A DNA stretch of 13,193 nucleotides from Verrucomicrobiota bacterium (GTDB lineage: Bacteria; Verrucomicrobiota; Verrucomicrobiia; Opitutales; Opitutaceae), in assembly GCA_023426435.1 (NCBI GenBank), contig JAFAAS010000190.1, positions 1 through 13,193 of the forward strand, written 5' to 3'. Positions 1 to 7,785 of this stretch are shown piece by piece. The translations under genes and the position numbers were made by a program. The notes under the pieces are model-generated. The model was not told the DNA's origin. It did no database searches and was given only the letters and a program-made list of their open reading frames with translations. Positions within the stretch are counted from its first letter, which is position 1, and every line of letters begins with the position of its first letter.

Positions 1-1
1 A

Positions 2-2656
2 CTCAAAACCCAACACCCGGAACCCAAACCCAAAACCAAAACGCTCAACCTCGAGCATTTCGTCGGCGCCAAACTCTTCGCCTGGCTCGGCGGACTCACC
101 GCCTTCCTCGCCGTCGCGTTCTTCGTCAAATACTCCTTCGAACACGATCTCATCCCGCCCGGCGTCCGCATCGCGATCGGCTTCACCCTCTCCGCCGCAC
201 TCATCGTCGCAGGCCTGCGCATCACGCGCGAAAAATATCGCATCACCTCCCACGTTCTCTGCGCCACCGGCATCGTCAGCCTCTACGCCGTCACATTCGC
301 GTCGCACATCGTCTATCGCTTCCCGTTCTTCACCCCGCTCGCCACGTTCGGCTTGATGGCGCTCATCACCGCCGTCGCGTTCCTGATCGCCGTCCGCCGC
401 CACGCCCAGGTCGTCGCGATCCTCGGCCTCCTCGGCGGCTTCCTCACCCCTCTCGTCGTTTCCACCGGAGAGGACAACCCCGTCGGTCTTTTCACCTACA
501 TCGGCCTCCTCGATATCGGCCTGCTCGCCGTCGCCCTCCATCGCCGCTGGCCTCACCTGGTCCCGCTCGCCGCCACCGGCACCGTCCTCCTGCAGATCGC
601 GTGGACCGATCAGTTCTTCACCGCCGTTCGCGCTCCGCTCCTCATCGCGATTTTCCTCGCCTTCAATCTCCTCTTCTCCGCCGCCGCCGAACTCGCGCGC
701 CGCTGGTCGCGTCCTTCGCTCCATCTCTCCTGGACCGCCGCCGCCGTCGCTCTCGTCGCCCTGGGTTTCGCGTGCTTTTTTCTTGGATACGACTCCATCG
801 CGACGCGCCCCGCGCTGTTCTTCGGCTTCGTCTTCGCCGCCGACGCATTTCTTCTCTTCCTCGCCTGGCGCGACGAACGTCTCCCGCGCATCCATCTGCT
901 CGGCGGCGCCGTCGTCTTCTCGCTCCTCGGTTTCTGGATCGCGGAACACCTCTCGCCGCCTCTCCTCCCGTGGGCGCTCGCCGCATGTCTCGCTTTCGCC
1001 GCGCTACACACCGCGTTTCCTCTCGTCCTCCAACGTCAGCGTCCCGCCTCGGCGCCAGGTTTCTGGAGCCAGCTATTCCCGCCGCTCACGCTGCTGCTCC
1101 TGCTGATACCTCTCTTCAAACTCGACGATCCTTCCTTCCTCTTCTGGCCCGTCGTCCTGCTCATCGACGCGCTCGCCGTCGGCCTCGCTCTCCTCACCGG
1201 GTCGCTCGTCGCCATCGCCGCCGTGCTCGTCCTCAGCCTCGTCGCCGCGGGTGTCCTCATCGTCAAAGCCTCCGCCACCCTGCCCGTCTCTGATTCGCTG
1301 TTCATCCTCATCGCCGCTTTCGCCGTCTTCTTCTTCGCCGCCGGACTCCTCCTCGCCCGCCGTCTCGCTTCCGCCCGCACCGACCTCGGCCGCAGCCACT
1401 CCGTCTTCGGCAACACGTCCGCCCAAATCCCCGCCTTCGCCGCGCTGCTGCCGTTCATCCTTCTGATCCTGATGTCGCTCCGGCTGGCGCTCTCCAACCC
1501 CACCCCGCTCTTCGGTCTCGCGCTTCTGCTCTGCGTTCTCGTCCTCGCGCTCACCCGTCTGTTCGTCATCGACTGGCTTCCCGCCTGCGCCCTCGTCGGT
1601 CTCGGGATTCTCGAACTCTCCTGGCACACACGTTTCTTCGTCCCCGAACACGCCGCCTCCGCCCTCTCGTGGTATGCCGGCTTCTACGCGCTGTTCGCCG
1701 CCTTCCCGTTTTTCTTCCGCCGCGCGTTCGCCGATCGCACCGGCCCTTGGGCTGTCGCCGCCCTCGCCGGCATCGTTCACTTTCCCCTCGTTCACGATCT
1801 CATCGACCAAACCTGGCCCAACGCCTTCATGGGTCTCGTTCCCGCCGCCTTCGCTCTCGCTCCACTCGCCAGTCTGATCGCCACGCTCCGCCAGCCCGCG
1901 CCTCCGTCGCCACCCGCGCGCCTCAACCAGCTCGCCTGGTTCGCCGGCGTCGCGCTGCTTTTTATCACCCTGATTTTCCCAATCCAGTTCGAACGCCAAT
2001 GGCTCACCGTCGCCTGGGCGCTCGAGGGCGCCGCCCTGCTCTGGCTCTTTCACCGGATCCCACATCCCGGCCTCCGCGCCACGGGCGTCGTTCTTCTCGT
2101 CATCGTTTTCGTCCGGCTCGCCCTCAACCGCGCCGTCTTCACGTATCACCCTCGCGGAGACATCCCGATCCTCAACGGCTACCTCTACACCTACGGTCTC
2201 GCGATCCTCTGCCTTTTCGTCGGCGCGCGTCTGCTCGCTCCGCCCCGCCATCGCGTTTTCCATCTCTCCGCGCCCGCCCTCCTGAACACCTTCGGCGTCA
2301 TCCTCAGCTTCCTCCTGCTCAACGTCCAGATCGCCGACTTCTTCAGCCCTCCGGGCGCCACCCTCACGTTCGATTTCTCCGGCAACTTCGCCCGCAATCT
2401 CGCCTACACCGTGGGCTGGGCGCTTTTCGCCCTCCTCCTTCTCGCCGGCGGCATCTGGAAAAAATCCCGCGCCGCCCGCATCGCCGCCATCGCACTCCTG
2501 GGCGTGACCGTCCTCAAACTGTTCTTCCACGATCTCGCCGAGCTCAACCAGCTCTACCGCGTCGGCGCCCTGATCGCGGTCGCCGCCGTCGCTCTCGTCG
2601 CCTCGTTGCTTTATCAACGTTTCGCCCCCGGCGACACTGCGCCACCCGCGCCGTAA
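2..2656 (+). CDS. DUF2339 family polytopic membrane protein (5' partial)
   Basis: The frame is open from the left edge to TAA at 2654-2656 and gives 884 visible residues, so the true start lies outside the window. The Met codon at 353 is internal: the residues before it already carry the family signature, a Pro/Lys-rich linker, then 'FVGAKLFAWLGGLTAFLAVA', then FFVKYSFEHDLIPPGVR. This matches the start of the DUF2339 membrane region, where a short amphipathic segment precedes the first helix and an 'R...G' turn follows. The rest is an almost continuous series of hydrophobic helices (probably more than 20) with short Arg-rich loops, as expected for this very large inner-membrane family. A conserved-looking C-terminal part includes 'GVTVLKLFFHDLAELNQLYR'. 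The molecular function of DUF2339 proteins is unknown, and nothing here adds a catalytic motif. A missing N-terminal cytoplasmic or coiled-coil part is expected upstream. The next gene starts about 214 nt downstream, so it may be a separate transcription unit. Confidence 0.9.
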   Translation, partial: LKTQHPEPKPKTKTLNLEHFVGAKLFAWLGGLTAFLAVAFFVKYSFEHDLIPPGVRIAIGFTLSAALIVAGLRITREKYRITSHVLCATGIVSLYAVTFASHIVYRFPFFTPLATFGLMALITAVAFLIAVRRHAQVVAILGLLGGFLTPLVVSTGEDNPVGLFTYIGLLDIGLLAVALHRRWPHLVPLAATGTVLLQIAWTDQFFTAVRAPLLIAIFLAFNLLFSAAAELARRWSRPSLHLSWTAAAVALVALGFACFFLGYDSIATRPALFFGFVFAADAFLLFLAWRDERLPRIHLLGGAVVFSLLGFWIAEHLSPPLLPWALAACLAFAALHTAFPLVLQRQRPASAPGFWSQLFPPLTLLLLLIPLFKLDDPSFLFWPVVLLIDALAVGLALLTGSLVAIAAVLVLSLVAAGVLIVKASATLPVSDSLFILIAAFAVFFFAAGLLLARRLASARTDLGRSHSVFGNTSAQIPAFAALLPFILLILMSLRLALSNPTPLFGLALLLCVLVLALTRLFVIDWLPACALVGLGILELSWHTRFFVPEHAASALSWYAGFYALFAAFPFFFRRAFADRTGPWAVAALAGIVHFPLVHDLIDQTWPNAFMGLVPAAFALAPLASLIATLRQPAPPSPPARLNQLAWFAGVALLFITLIFPIQFERQWLTVAWALEGAALLWLFHRIPHPGLRATGVVLLVIVFVRLALNRAVFTYHPRGDIPILNGYLYTYGLAILCLFVGARLLAPPRHRVFHLSAPALLNTFGVILSFLLLNVQIADFFSPPGATLTFDFSGNFARNLAYTVGWALFALLLLAGGIWKKSRAARIAAIALLGVTVLKLFFHDLAELNQLYRVGALIAVAAVALVASLLYQRFAPGDTAPPAP

Positions 2657-2870
2657 CACCATCGCAGAGCGCCACCTCCGCGCCGCATCGAACGGTCCTG
2701 TTTCGCGTTCTCCCCGACCCGCGAACGCCATCCCATTTTTCGTGTCCTTACGCACTCGCCCGCTGCTCGCCGCAACTCCCACGGTTTTACGCTGGCACTT
2801 GTAGTTGCCTTGCGGAAAATTCGCCGCCCGTTTGAGGGACCATCGCTCGCGTTCACGGCCCGCTTCACGC
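2657..2870. other. Spacer between DUF2339 gene and CHASE3 kinase
   Basis: No gene, hairpin terminator or standard promoter is evident in these 214 nt. A TGGCAC..TTGC pair at 2793-2808 looks like a sigma-54 promoter but has one base too many between its two parts, so I do not call it. Confidence 0.4.
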
Positions 2871-4643
2871 TTGAAATCTTCCCTCGAAAAGAAAATTGCC
2901 GCCGGCTTCGCGGTGGCCTCCCTCGTCCTGTTGCTGGTCGCCATCACCGCAGGATGGAATGCCCAGCGCTTCCACGACACCTTCGAGCGGGTCGAGAAAA
3001 CCCACCAAACCATCGACCTCATGGAAGCCGTCGCCCTCGAGGTGCTCGCCATGCAGTCTGCCACCCGCGGCTTTTTCCTCACCGACTCCGACAGCCTTCT
3101 TCCCTCATTCGAAAAATCCGAGGCCACCATCCGCACGTCGCTCGCCGCCCTTCGCCGCGAAACCGCCGACAACCCCGATCAGCAGCGTCGTCTCGACGAA
3201 CTCGAACCAGCCATCCTGGCCGCGATCGGGATCATGCACTCCCGCATCGCCGAGCGCCGCAAGGGCCCGCTCGACATCCCGCCGGGCTCCACCGCCTTCC
3301 TCGCCGGCCAGCGCGCCGTCGATCGCCTGCGGAGCATCATTCGCGTCATGCAACAGGAGGAACGCCGCCTCCTCGCCGAACACACCGCCGCCGCTTCCAA
3401 CGCCGCCTTCGCCAGCACTTTCGTCGCCTTCCTCGGCTGCGGCCTCGCCATCGTCTTTCTCGTCGGCTCCGGCCTGCTCGTTCGCCGCGATGTCCGCCAG
3501 CGCCTCCGCGCCGAAGAATCCCTCCGCAAGAGCGAACGCATGTTCCAGCGCCTCTTCGACAACGCCCCCGACGCCATGATCCAGGTCGACGCCCGCGGCC
3601 ACATCACCCGCGCCAATCGGCGCGCCGAAAATCTCTTCGGCTGGGAACGCGACGAGCTCACCGGCCAACGGCTCGAACAACTTCTCCCTCAACGTTTCCA
3701 CGCCCGCCACAGCGGCCACCTCGCCGCCTACTTCGCCAACCCCCGCACCCGCCCCATGGGCGCCGGCCTCGAACTCTACGGACGCCGCAAAGACGATACC
3801 GAATTCCCCGTCGATATCATGCTCAGCCCGCTCGATACCGACGACGGCACCGAAGCCCTCGCCGTCATCCGCGACATCACCGAACGCAAACGCGCCGACG
3901 CCAAAATCCGCGAGCTCAACCGCGACCTCCAACTCCAAAACGCCCGCCTCGAAATCGCCAACAAGGAGCTCGAATCCTTCTCCTACTCCGTCTCGCACGA
4001 TCTCCGCGCTCCCCTCCGCCACATCGACGGCTTCGCCGCCCTCCTCGCCAAACACGCCGGCACGTCCCTCGACGAAAAATCCACCCGCTACCTCACCGTC
4101 ATCTCCGACTCCGCTCGCCGCATGGGCCGTCTCGTCGACGATCTCCTCACGTTTTCCCGCATGGGTCGCGCCGAAATGGAGGTCGCCACCCTCGATCACA
4201 ACCAGCTCGTCGCCACCGTCGTCCGTGACATCAGCCTCAACCGCGAAAAACCCATCGAATGGCGCATCGAGCCGCTGCCCGCCGTGCGCGCCGACGCCGC
4301 CATGCTCCGTCAGGTCTGGTCCAATCTCATCGAAAACGCCGCCAAATACTCCGCGCCCGCCGCCCACCCGCGGATCGAAATCGGCGCCATCCCCCAAGGC
4401 ATCGACGCCACCGAGCACGTCTTCTACGTTCGCGACAACGGCGTCGGCTTCGACATGAAATACGCCGCCAAACTTTTCGGCGTCTTCCAACGTCTCCACT
4501 CCGAATCCGAGTTCCAAGGCACCGGCATCGGCCTCGCCAACGTCCGCCGCATCGTCACCCGCCACGGCGGCCGCACCTGGGCCGAAAGCTCCGTGGGCAG
4601 CGGCGCGACTTTCTTTTTCTCTCTTCCCGTGCAACCCGTTTGA
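2871..4643 (+). CDS. Membrane sensor histidine kinase, CHASE3-PAS-HisKA-HATPase
   Basis: This is a 590-residue sensor kinase from the TTG at 2871. TM1 covers about residues 8-29. A periplasmic CHASE3-type helical domain (about 33-170) carries 'MQSATRGFFLT' and 'QRAVDRLRSIIRVMQQEERR'. TM2 is about 180-203. A PAS domain (about 220-340) starts 'FQRLFDNAPDAMIQVDARG' and ends in the typical 'DITERK'. A HisKA domain follows, with 'SVSHDLRAPLRHIDGF' and phospho-accepting His376. The HATPase domain has an N box (NLIENAAKYS, Asn489), a G1 box (DNGVGF, Asp522) and a G2 box (GTGIGLA). All key residues are present, so the kinase should be active. The open frame extends upstream to another TTG at 2805, but that adds an Arg-rich, non-hydrophobic stretch. 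CHASE3 kinases usually begin just before 'SLEKKI..GF', which favours 2871; neither start has a clear Shine-Dalgarno. The hybrid kinase begins 26 nt after its stop, suggesting one operon and a shared phosphorelay. The signal sensed is unknown. Confidence 0.9.
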   Translation: MKSSLEKKIAAGFAVASLVLLLVAITAGWNAQRFHDTFERVEKTHQTIDLMEAVALEVLAMQSATRGFFLTDSDSLLPSFEKSEATIRTSLAALRRETADNPDQQRRLDELEPAILAAIGIMHSRIAERRKGPLDIPPGSTAFLAGQRAVDRLRSIIRVMQQEERRLLAEHTAAASNAAFASTFVAFLGCGLAIVFLVGSGLLVRRDVRQRLRAEESLRKSERMFQRLFDNAPDAMIQVDARGHITRANRRAENLFGWERDELTGQRLEQLLPQRFHARHSGHLAAYFANPRTRPMGAGLELYGRRKDDTEFPVDIMLSPLDTDDGTEALAVIRDITERKRADAKIRELNRDLQLQNARLEIANKELESFSYSVSHDLRAPLRHIDGFAALLAKHAGTSLDEKSTRYLTVISDSARRMGRLVDDLLTFSRMGRAEMEVATLDHNQLVATVVRDISLNREKPIEWRIEPLPAVRADAAMLRQVWSNLIENAAKYSAPAAHPRIEIGAIPQGIDATEHVFYVRDNGVGFDMKYAAKLFGVFQRLHSESEFQGTGIGLANVRRIVTRHGGRTWAESSVGSGATFFFSLPVQPV

Positions 4644-4669
4644 TATGCACCCGACCCGCCAGAGTGATC

Positions 4670-7441
4670 ATGAGGATTCTGCACCTGGAAGATAGCCCCC
4701 ACGATGCCGAGCTCGTTCGCGAACTCCTCGTCCAGGAATGGCCCGACTGCGAGATCACCACTGTCGCCACGCACGACCGCTACATCGACGAACTGCCGCG
4801 CAACTACGATCTCGTCCTCTCCGACTTCAGCCTCGTCGGCTTCGACGGCACCGAAGCCCTCCGCCTCGCCCGCGAACTCGCCCCCGCCACACCTTTCATC
4901 TTCCTCTCCGGCAACATCGGCGAAGACCGCGCCATCGACGCCGTGCGCGCCGGCGCCCACGACTACGTCCTGAAGGATCGCCCGCTCCGCCTCGCCACCG
5001 CCATCCGGCGCGCATTCCGCGAAAGCCAGGAACGCAAACGCCTTCGCTCCGCCGAACTCGAACGCGGACGTCTCGCCGCCACCCTCGAAAGCTCCCCTGA
5101 CTTCGTTGGCCAGGGCACCCCCGACGGAAACATCCTTTATCTCAATCAAGCCGCCCGCCGCCTCCTCCGCCTGCCCGAGGGCATCGACATTCGATCCCTC
5201 AAGTTCCCCGACTTCCACCCCCCCGAAGCGGTTCACCTGATCGAGCGAGACTACCTCCCGACCGCCACCGCCGAGGGCCGGTGGTCCGGCGAAAACATCA
5301 TCCTCGATCGCGAGGGCCATCGCATCCCCGTCGCTCAAACCATCATCTGCCATCGCGCCCCCGACGGCTCCGTCGCCTACTTCTCCACGCTGATCCGCGA
5401 TCTCACCGAGCGAAAGCGGCGCGAGGATTTCTTCAACGGCCAGAACCAGGTCCTCGAGATGATCGCCGGCGGCGAGCCGCTCGCCGAAACCCTCGACACC
5501 CTGCTGCGCGTCATCGAACACCAGGCCGACGAAATGATCTGCTCCATCCTCGTCCTCACCGAGGGTGGCACGCAAATCCGCCACGCTGCCGCTCCGCGCC
5601 TGCCCCCAAGTTACATGGCAGCCATCGATGGCACGCTCATCGGACCCGCCGCCGGCTCCTGCGGCACCGCCGCCTTCCGCCGCGCCGCCGTCGTTGTCGC
5701 CGACATCGCCCAGGATCCGCTCTGGCAAAACTACCGCGACACCGCCCTCGCCCACGACCTCCGCGCCTGCTGGTCCACCCCCATCTTCGATATCCAACAC
5801 CGCCTCGTCGGCACCTTCGCCGTTTACATGCGGCAACCCGGCACGCCTTCCCCGCGCCACATCCACCTCATCGACGTCGCCGTCCACATCGCCGCCATCT
5901 GCTTCAGCCACCACGAAACCGCCCGCCGGCTCCGCGACCAGGCCGACATCCTCCAAAAAGCCGGCGACTCCATCGTCGTTACCGACCTCCACGACCGCGT
6001 CACGTTCTGGAACGCCAGCGCCGCCCGCACCCTCGGCTGGCCCCCCGCCGAAGCCCAGGGCCGCCCCCTCCGCGAACTGCTCGGCGAATCCGTGCTCGGC
6101 GAAATCGAAACCGCCCGCGCCGGCGCCAAAGCCGACGCCGACTGGCGCGGCGAACTCCACCTCCGCCACCGCAACTCCCAACCCGTCGTCGTCGACGCGC
6201 GCATCACCGTGCTCCGCGACGCCGCCGACGTGGTGCAAGGCCGCCTCATCATCGCCACCGACATCACCGAGAAACGCCGCATCGAAGAACAATTCTTCCG
6301 CGCCCAACGCCTCGAAAGCCTCGGCATGCTCGCCGCCGGCATCGCGCACGACCTCAACAACGTCCTCGCGCCCATGCTCCTCGCCGCACCCATGCTGCGC
6401 GACCACGCCACCGACCCCGCCGACATCCGCCTGATCGCCACCCTCGAGAAAAGCGCCGAACGCGGCGCCGCCCTCGTCCGCCAAATCCTCGGCTTCGCCC
6501 ACGGCGTCGACGGCGGCCACCGCATCATCCAGGTCAAACACCTCCTGCGCGACGTCGCCACGTTCATCCAGGAAACATTTCCCAAATCCATCGTCCTCGA
6601 CGACCACATCCCTTCCGACCTCTGGCCGATCAAAGCCAACCCCACGCAGATCCACCAGGTCCTCCTCAACCTCACCGTCAACGCCCGCGACGCCATGCCG
6701 CAGGGCGGCACGCTCACTCTGCGCGGCGAAAACACCGTTCTCTCCGACACCGCCGCCAACGAAATCCCCGGGGGAAGGCCCGGCACGTTCCTCACTCTCC
6801 ACGTCGAAGATACCGGCACCGGCATTCCGCCCGATGTCCTCGCCCGCATCTGGGAACCGTTCTTCACCACCAAGGACGCCGGCAAAGGCACCGGCCTCGG
6901 CCTCTCCACCGTGCGCGGCATCGTCGAAACCCACGGAGGTTTCGTCTCCCTCCAAACCACGCCAGGCCAAGGCACCGCGTTCCACATCTACTTCCCCGCC
7001 GAGGTCACCCCACCGTCCGTCGCCGCCGCTCCCGTCAGCACGCCCGCCATCCAAACTCGCGGCAACGGCGATCTCATCCTCGTCGTCGACGACGAACCGA
7101 GCATTCGCAACATGTCCGCCGCGATCCTCACGCGCCACGGCTATCGCGTCCTCACCGCCGCCGACGGCGCCGAAGGCGTTTCTCTCTTCGCCCCTCGCTC
7201 CCGCGAAATCCGCATCGTCGTCACCGACCTCAACATGCCCAATCTCGACGGCGCCGCTTTCGCCAGCGTCATCCAGCGCCTCAATCCCGCCGTCAAAATC
7301 ATCGCCGTCAGCGGCCTCGGTCAGGAAACCCGCCAGTCCACCCAGCACTTCGCCGACGCCTTCCTCGTCAAACCTTTCCGCCCGGAAGCACTCCTCACCA
7401 CGGTTTACACCCTCCTCAGCCCCACCCCCGCCGGCGCCTAG
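4670..7441 (+). CDS. Hybrid sensor kinase, REC-PAS-GAF-PAS-HisKA-HATPase-REC
   Basis: This is a 923-residue soluble hybrid kinase with no membrane helix. An N-terminal receiver (1-120) has acidic Glu7/Asp8, phospho-acceptor Asp52 in 'LVLSDFSLVGFDG' and Lys102. PAS1 is about 135-250, ending 'IRDLTERKRR'. A GAF domain (about 252-420) has the typical 'GPAAGSCGTAAFRR' and 'LRACWSTPI'. PAS2 is about 424-537. An NtrB-like HisKA domain has 'GMLAAGIAHDLNNVLAP' with His560. The HATPase domain has 'NLTVNARDAM', 'EDTGTGIPP' and 'GKGTGLGLSTVRGIVETHGG'. A C-terminal receiver (about 795-920) has Asp853 in 'VTDLNMPNLDG' and Lys901. ATG 4670 is chosen because 'MRILHLEDSPHD' is a standard receiver start; GTG 4664 is an alternative, and the open frame further upstream is a shadow of the preceding gene. 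REC1 could take phosphate from the upstream CHASE3 kinase, and His560 could pass phosphate to Asp853. There is no output domain and no separate HPt in the window. The TAG stop at 7439-7441 coincides with the left end of a miniature transposable element. Confidence 0.92.
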   Translation: MRILHLEDSPHDAELVRELLVQEWPDCEITTVATHDRYIDELPRNYDLVLSDFSLVGFDGTEALRLARELAPATPFIFLSGNIGEDRAIDAVRAGAHDYVLKDRPLRLATAIRRAFRESQERKRLRSAELERGRLAATLESSPDFVGQGTPDGNILYLNQAARRLLRLPEGIDIRSLKFPDFHPPEAVHLIERDYLPTATAEGRWSGENIILDREGHRIPVAQTIICHRAPDGSVAYFSTLIRDLTERKRREDFFNGQNQVLEMIAGGEPLAETLDTLLRVIEHQADEMICSILVLTEGGTQIRHAAAPRLPPSYMAAIDGTLIGPAAGSCGTAAFRRAAVVVADIAQDPLWQNYRDTALAHDLRACWSTPIFDIQHRLVGTFAVYMRQPGTPSPRHIHLIDVAVHIAAICFSHHETARRLRDQADILQKAGDSIVVTDLHDRVTFWNASAARTLGWPPAEAQGRPLRELLGESVLGEIETARAGAKADADWRGELHLRHRNSQPVVVDARITVLRDAADVVQGRLIIATDITEKRRIEEQFFRAQRLESLGMLAAGIAHDLNNVLAPMLLAAPMLRDHATDPADIRLIATLEKSAERGAALVRQILGFAHGVDGGHRIIQVKHLLRDVATFIQETFPKSIVLDDHIPSDLWPIKANPTQIHQVLLNLTVNARDAMPQGGTLTLRGENTVLSDTAANEIPGGRPGTFLTLHVEDTGTGIPPDVLARIWEPFFTTKDAGKGTGLGLSTVRGIVETHGGFVSLQTTPGQGTAFHIYFPAEVTPPSVAAAPVSTPAIQTRGNGDLILVVDDEPSIRNMSAAILTRHGYRVLTAADGAEGVSLFAPRSREIRIVVTDLNMPNLDGAAFASVIQRLNPAVKIIAVSGLGQETRQSTQHFADAFLVKPFRPEALLTTVYTLLSPTPAGA

Positions 7442-7489
7442 TGTCCTGTCCCGCAAGTAGCGTTAGGAATTCGAATGCCACATGATGGC

Positions 7490-7511
7490 TGTCATTCTGA
7501 ACGCAGCGAAG
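7490..7511 (+). repeat. Left inner arm of the MITE inverted repeat
   Basis: This 22-nt arm carries TGTCATTC then AGCGAAG. It pairs with 7573-7594 at 19 of 22 positions; the mismatches (T/G, A/G, C/T) leave G-U-tolerant pairing in RNA. From memory, motifs of the GTCATTC..GA.CG.AGCGAAG type recur in intergenic regions of many bacteria. I cannot verify that here. Confidence 0.75.
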
Positions 7512-7572
7512 TCTAGCCGAAGGCTGGTTCGACATCCACGTGTGCGTCCGCGGCCGATCGTCGCCCTGGATT

Positions 7573-7594
7573 CTTCGCTACGCTCCGAATGACA
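7573..7594 (-). repeat. Right inner arm of the MITE inverted repeat
   Basis: The reverse complement of this stretch starts TGTCATTCGGAGCGTAGCG and matches the left inner arm at 7490-7511 at 19 of 22 positions. Together they form the inner stem of the element. Confidence 0.75.
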
Positions 7595-7647
7595 ACCGCT
7601 GTTAGGTGCCCCGAATTATCGAGGTCTCCTGTGGGACACGACACTAG

Positions 7648-7785
7648 CCGCACCCGCGCAACGGAAAGCCACCGGGATCTCCCCGCGCCGTCCGCGCCTC
7701 TGTGGTCCATCAGAGTGACTCCAGTTCTTCCGAAAACGCTCGGGCGAAAATGCACCCGCACGCCCCCGCCGCTACGCGCCAACGG
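7648..7785. other. Gene-free spacer between MITE and oxidoreductase stop
   Basis: I see no supportable gene or clear terminator here. The stretch around 7680-7716 (ending CGCCTCTGTGGTCC) resembles degenerate low-information spacer sequence seen elsewhere, but I cannot confirm a repeat. Short open frames crossing it in other phases are arginine- or proline-rich shadows. Confidence 0.4.

Larger units (their letters stand above)
7438..7647. mobile_element. IS630/Tc1-like miniature inverted-repeat element (MITE), 210 bp
   Basis: The two ends are inverted copies: CTAGTGTCCTGTCCC at 7438-7452 and the complement of CTAGTGTCGTGTCCC at 7633-7647 (14 of 15 match). Pairing continues inward with an aligned AATTCG at +31 to +36 in both arms. 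A strong inner arm follows at 7490-7511 against 7573-7594 (19 of 22 match), built on TGTCATTC and AGCGAAG. The arms are nearly equally spaced (52 and 53 nt from end to inner arm) around a loop of about 60 bp. There is no coding capacity. The flanking TA (7439-7440 and 7645-7646), or CTAG, is the expected target duplication for IS630/Tc1-type transposases, which insert at TA and for IS630 often within CTAG. A transposase in trans is inferred, as none is present here. As RNA it would form a long hairpin after the kinase stop and could act as the operon's 3' end. Confidence 0.75.

Noticed and set aside
353..361. Met codon as start of the DUF2339 protein
   Set aside because: The frame is open to the window edge, and the residues before it carry the family's N-terminal membrane signature, so this Met is internal.
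2793..2808. Sigma-54-like -24/-12 promoter (TGGCAC then TTGC) upstream of the CHASE3 kinase
   Set aside because: There are 11 bases between the GG and GC dinucleotides where 10 are required, and sigma-54 tolerates little change in this spacing. No activator site or activator gene is nearby.
2805..2870. Earlier TTG start for the CHASE3 kinase
   Set aside because: The added 22 residues are Arg/Ser-rich with no family match and no ribosome binding site. The start at 2871 places the first membrane helix normally.
1073..3172. Antisense open frame of 699 codons over the DUF2339 and CHASE3 genes
   Set aside because: It spans two well-supported genes and their spacer and has low-complexity Glu/Gly/Asp-rich composition. 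It is a codon-bias artefact.
4424..7456. Antisense open frame of 1010 codons over the hybrid kinase
   Set aside because: It is the complement of a gene with strong C/G-ending codon bias and reads as Gly/Glu/Ala/Val/Asp-rich low-complexity protein with no domain. The sense strand has complete kinase and receiver motifs.
5281..7485. Same-strand 734-codon open frame in another phase of the hybrid kinase
   Set aside because: It is made almost entirely of Arg, Pro and His, as expected from an out-of-frame reading of GC-rich DNA.
7680..7730. Possible dispersed repeat containing CGCCTCTGTGGTCC
   Set aside because: It resembles spacer sequence I recall from other genomes, but there is no second copy or symmetry in this window to support a repeat call.
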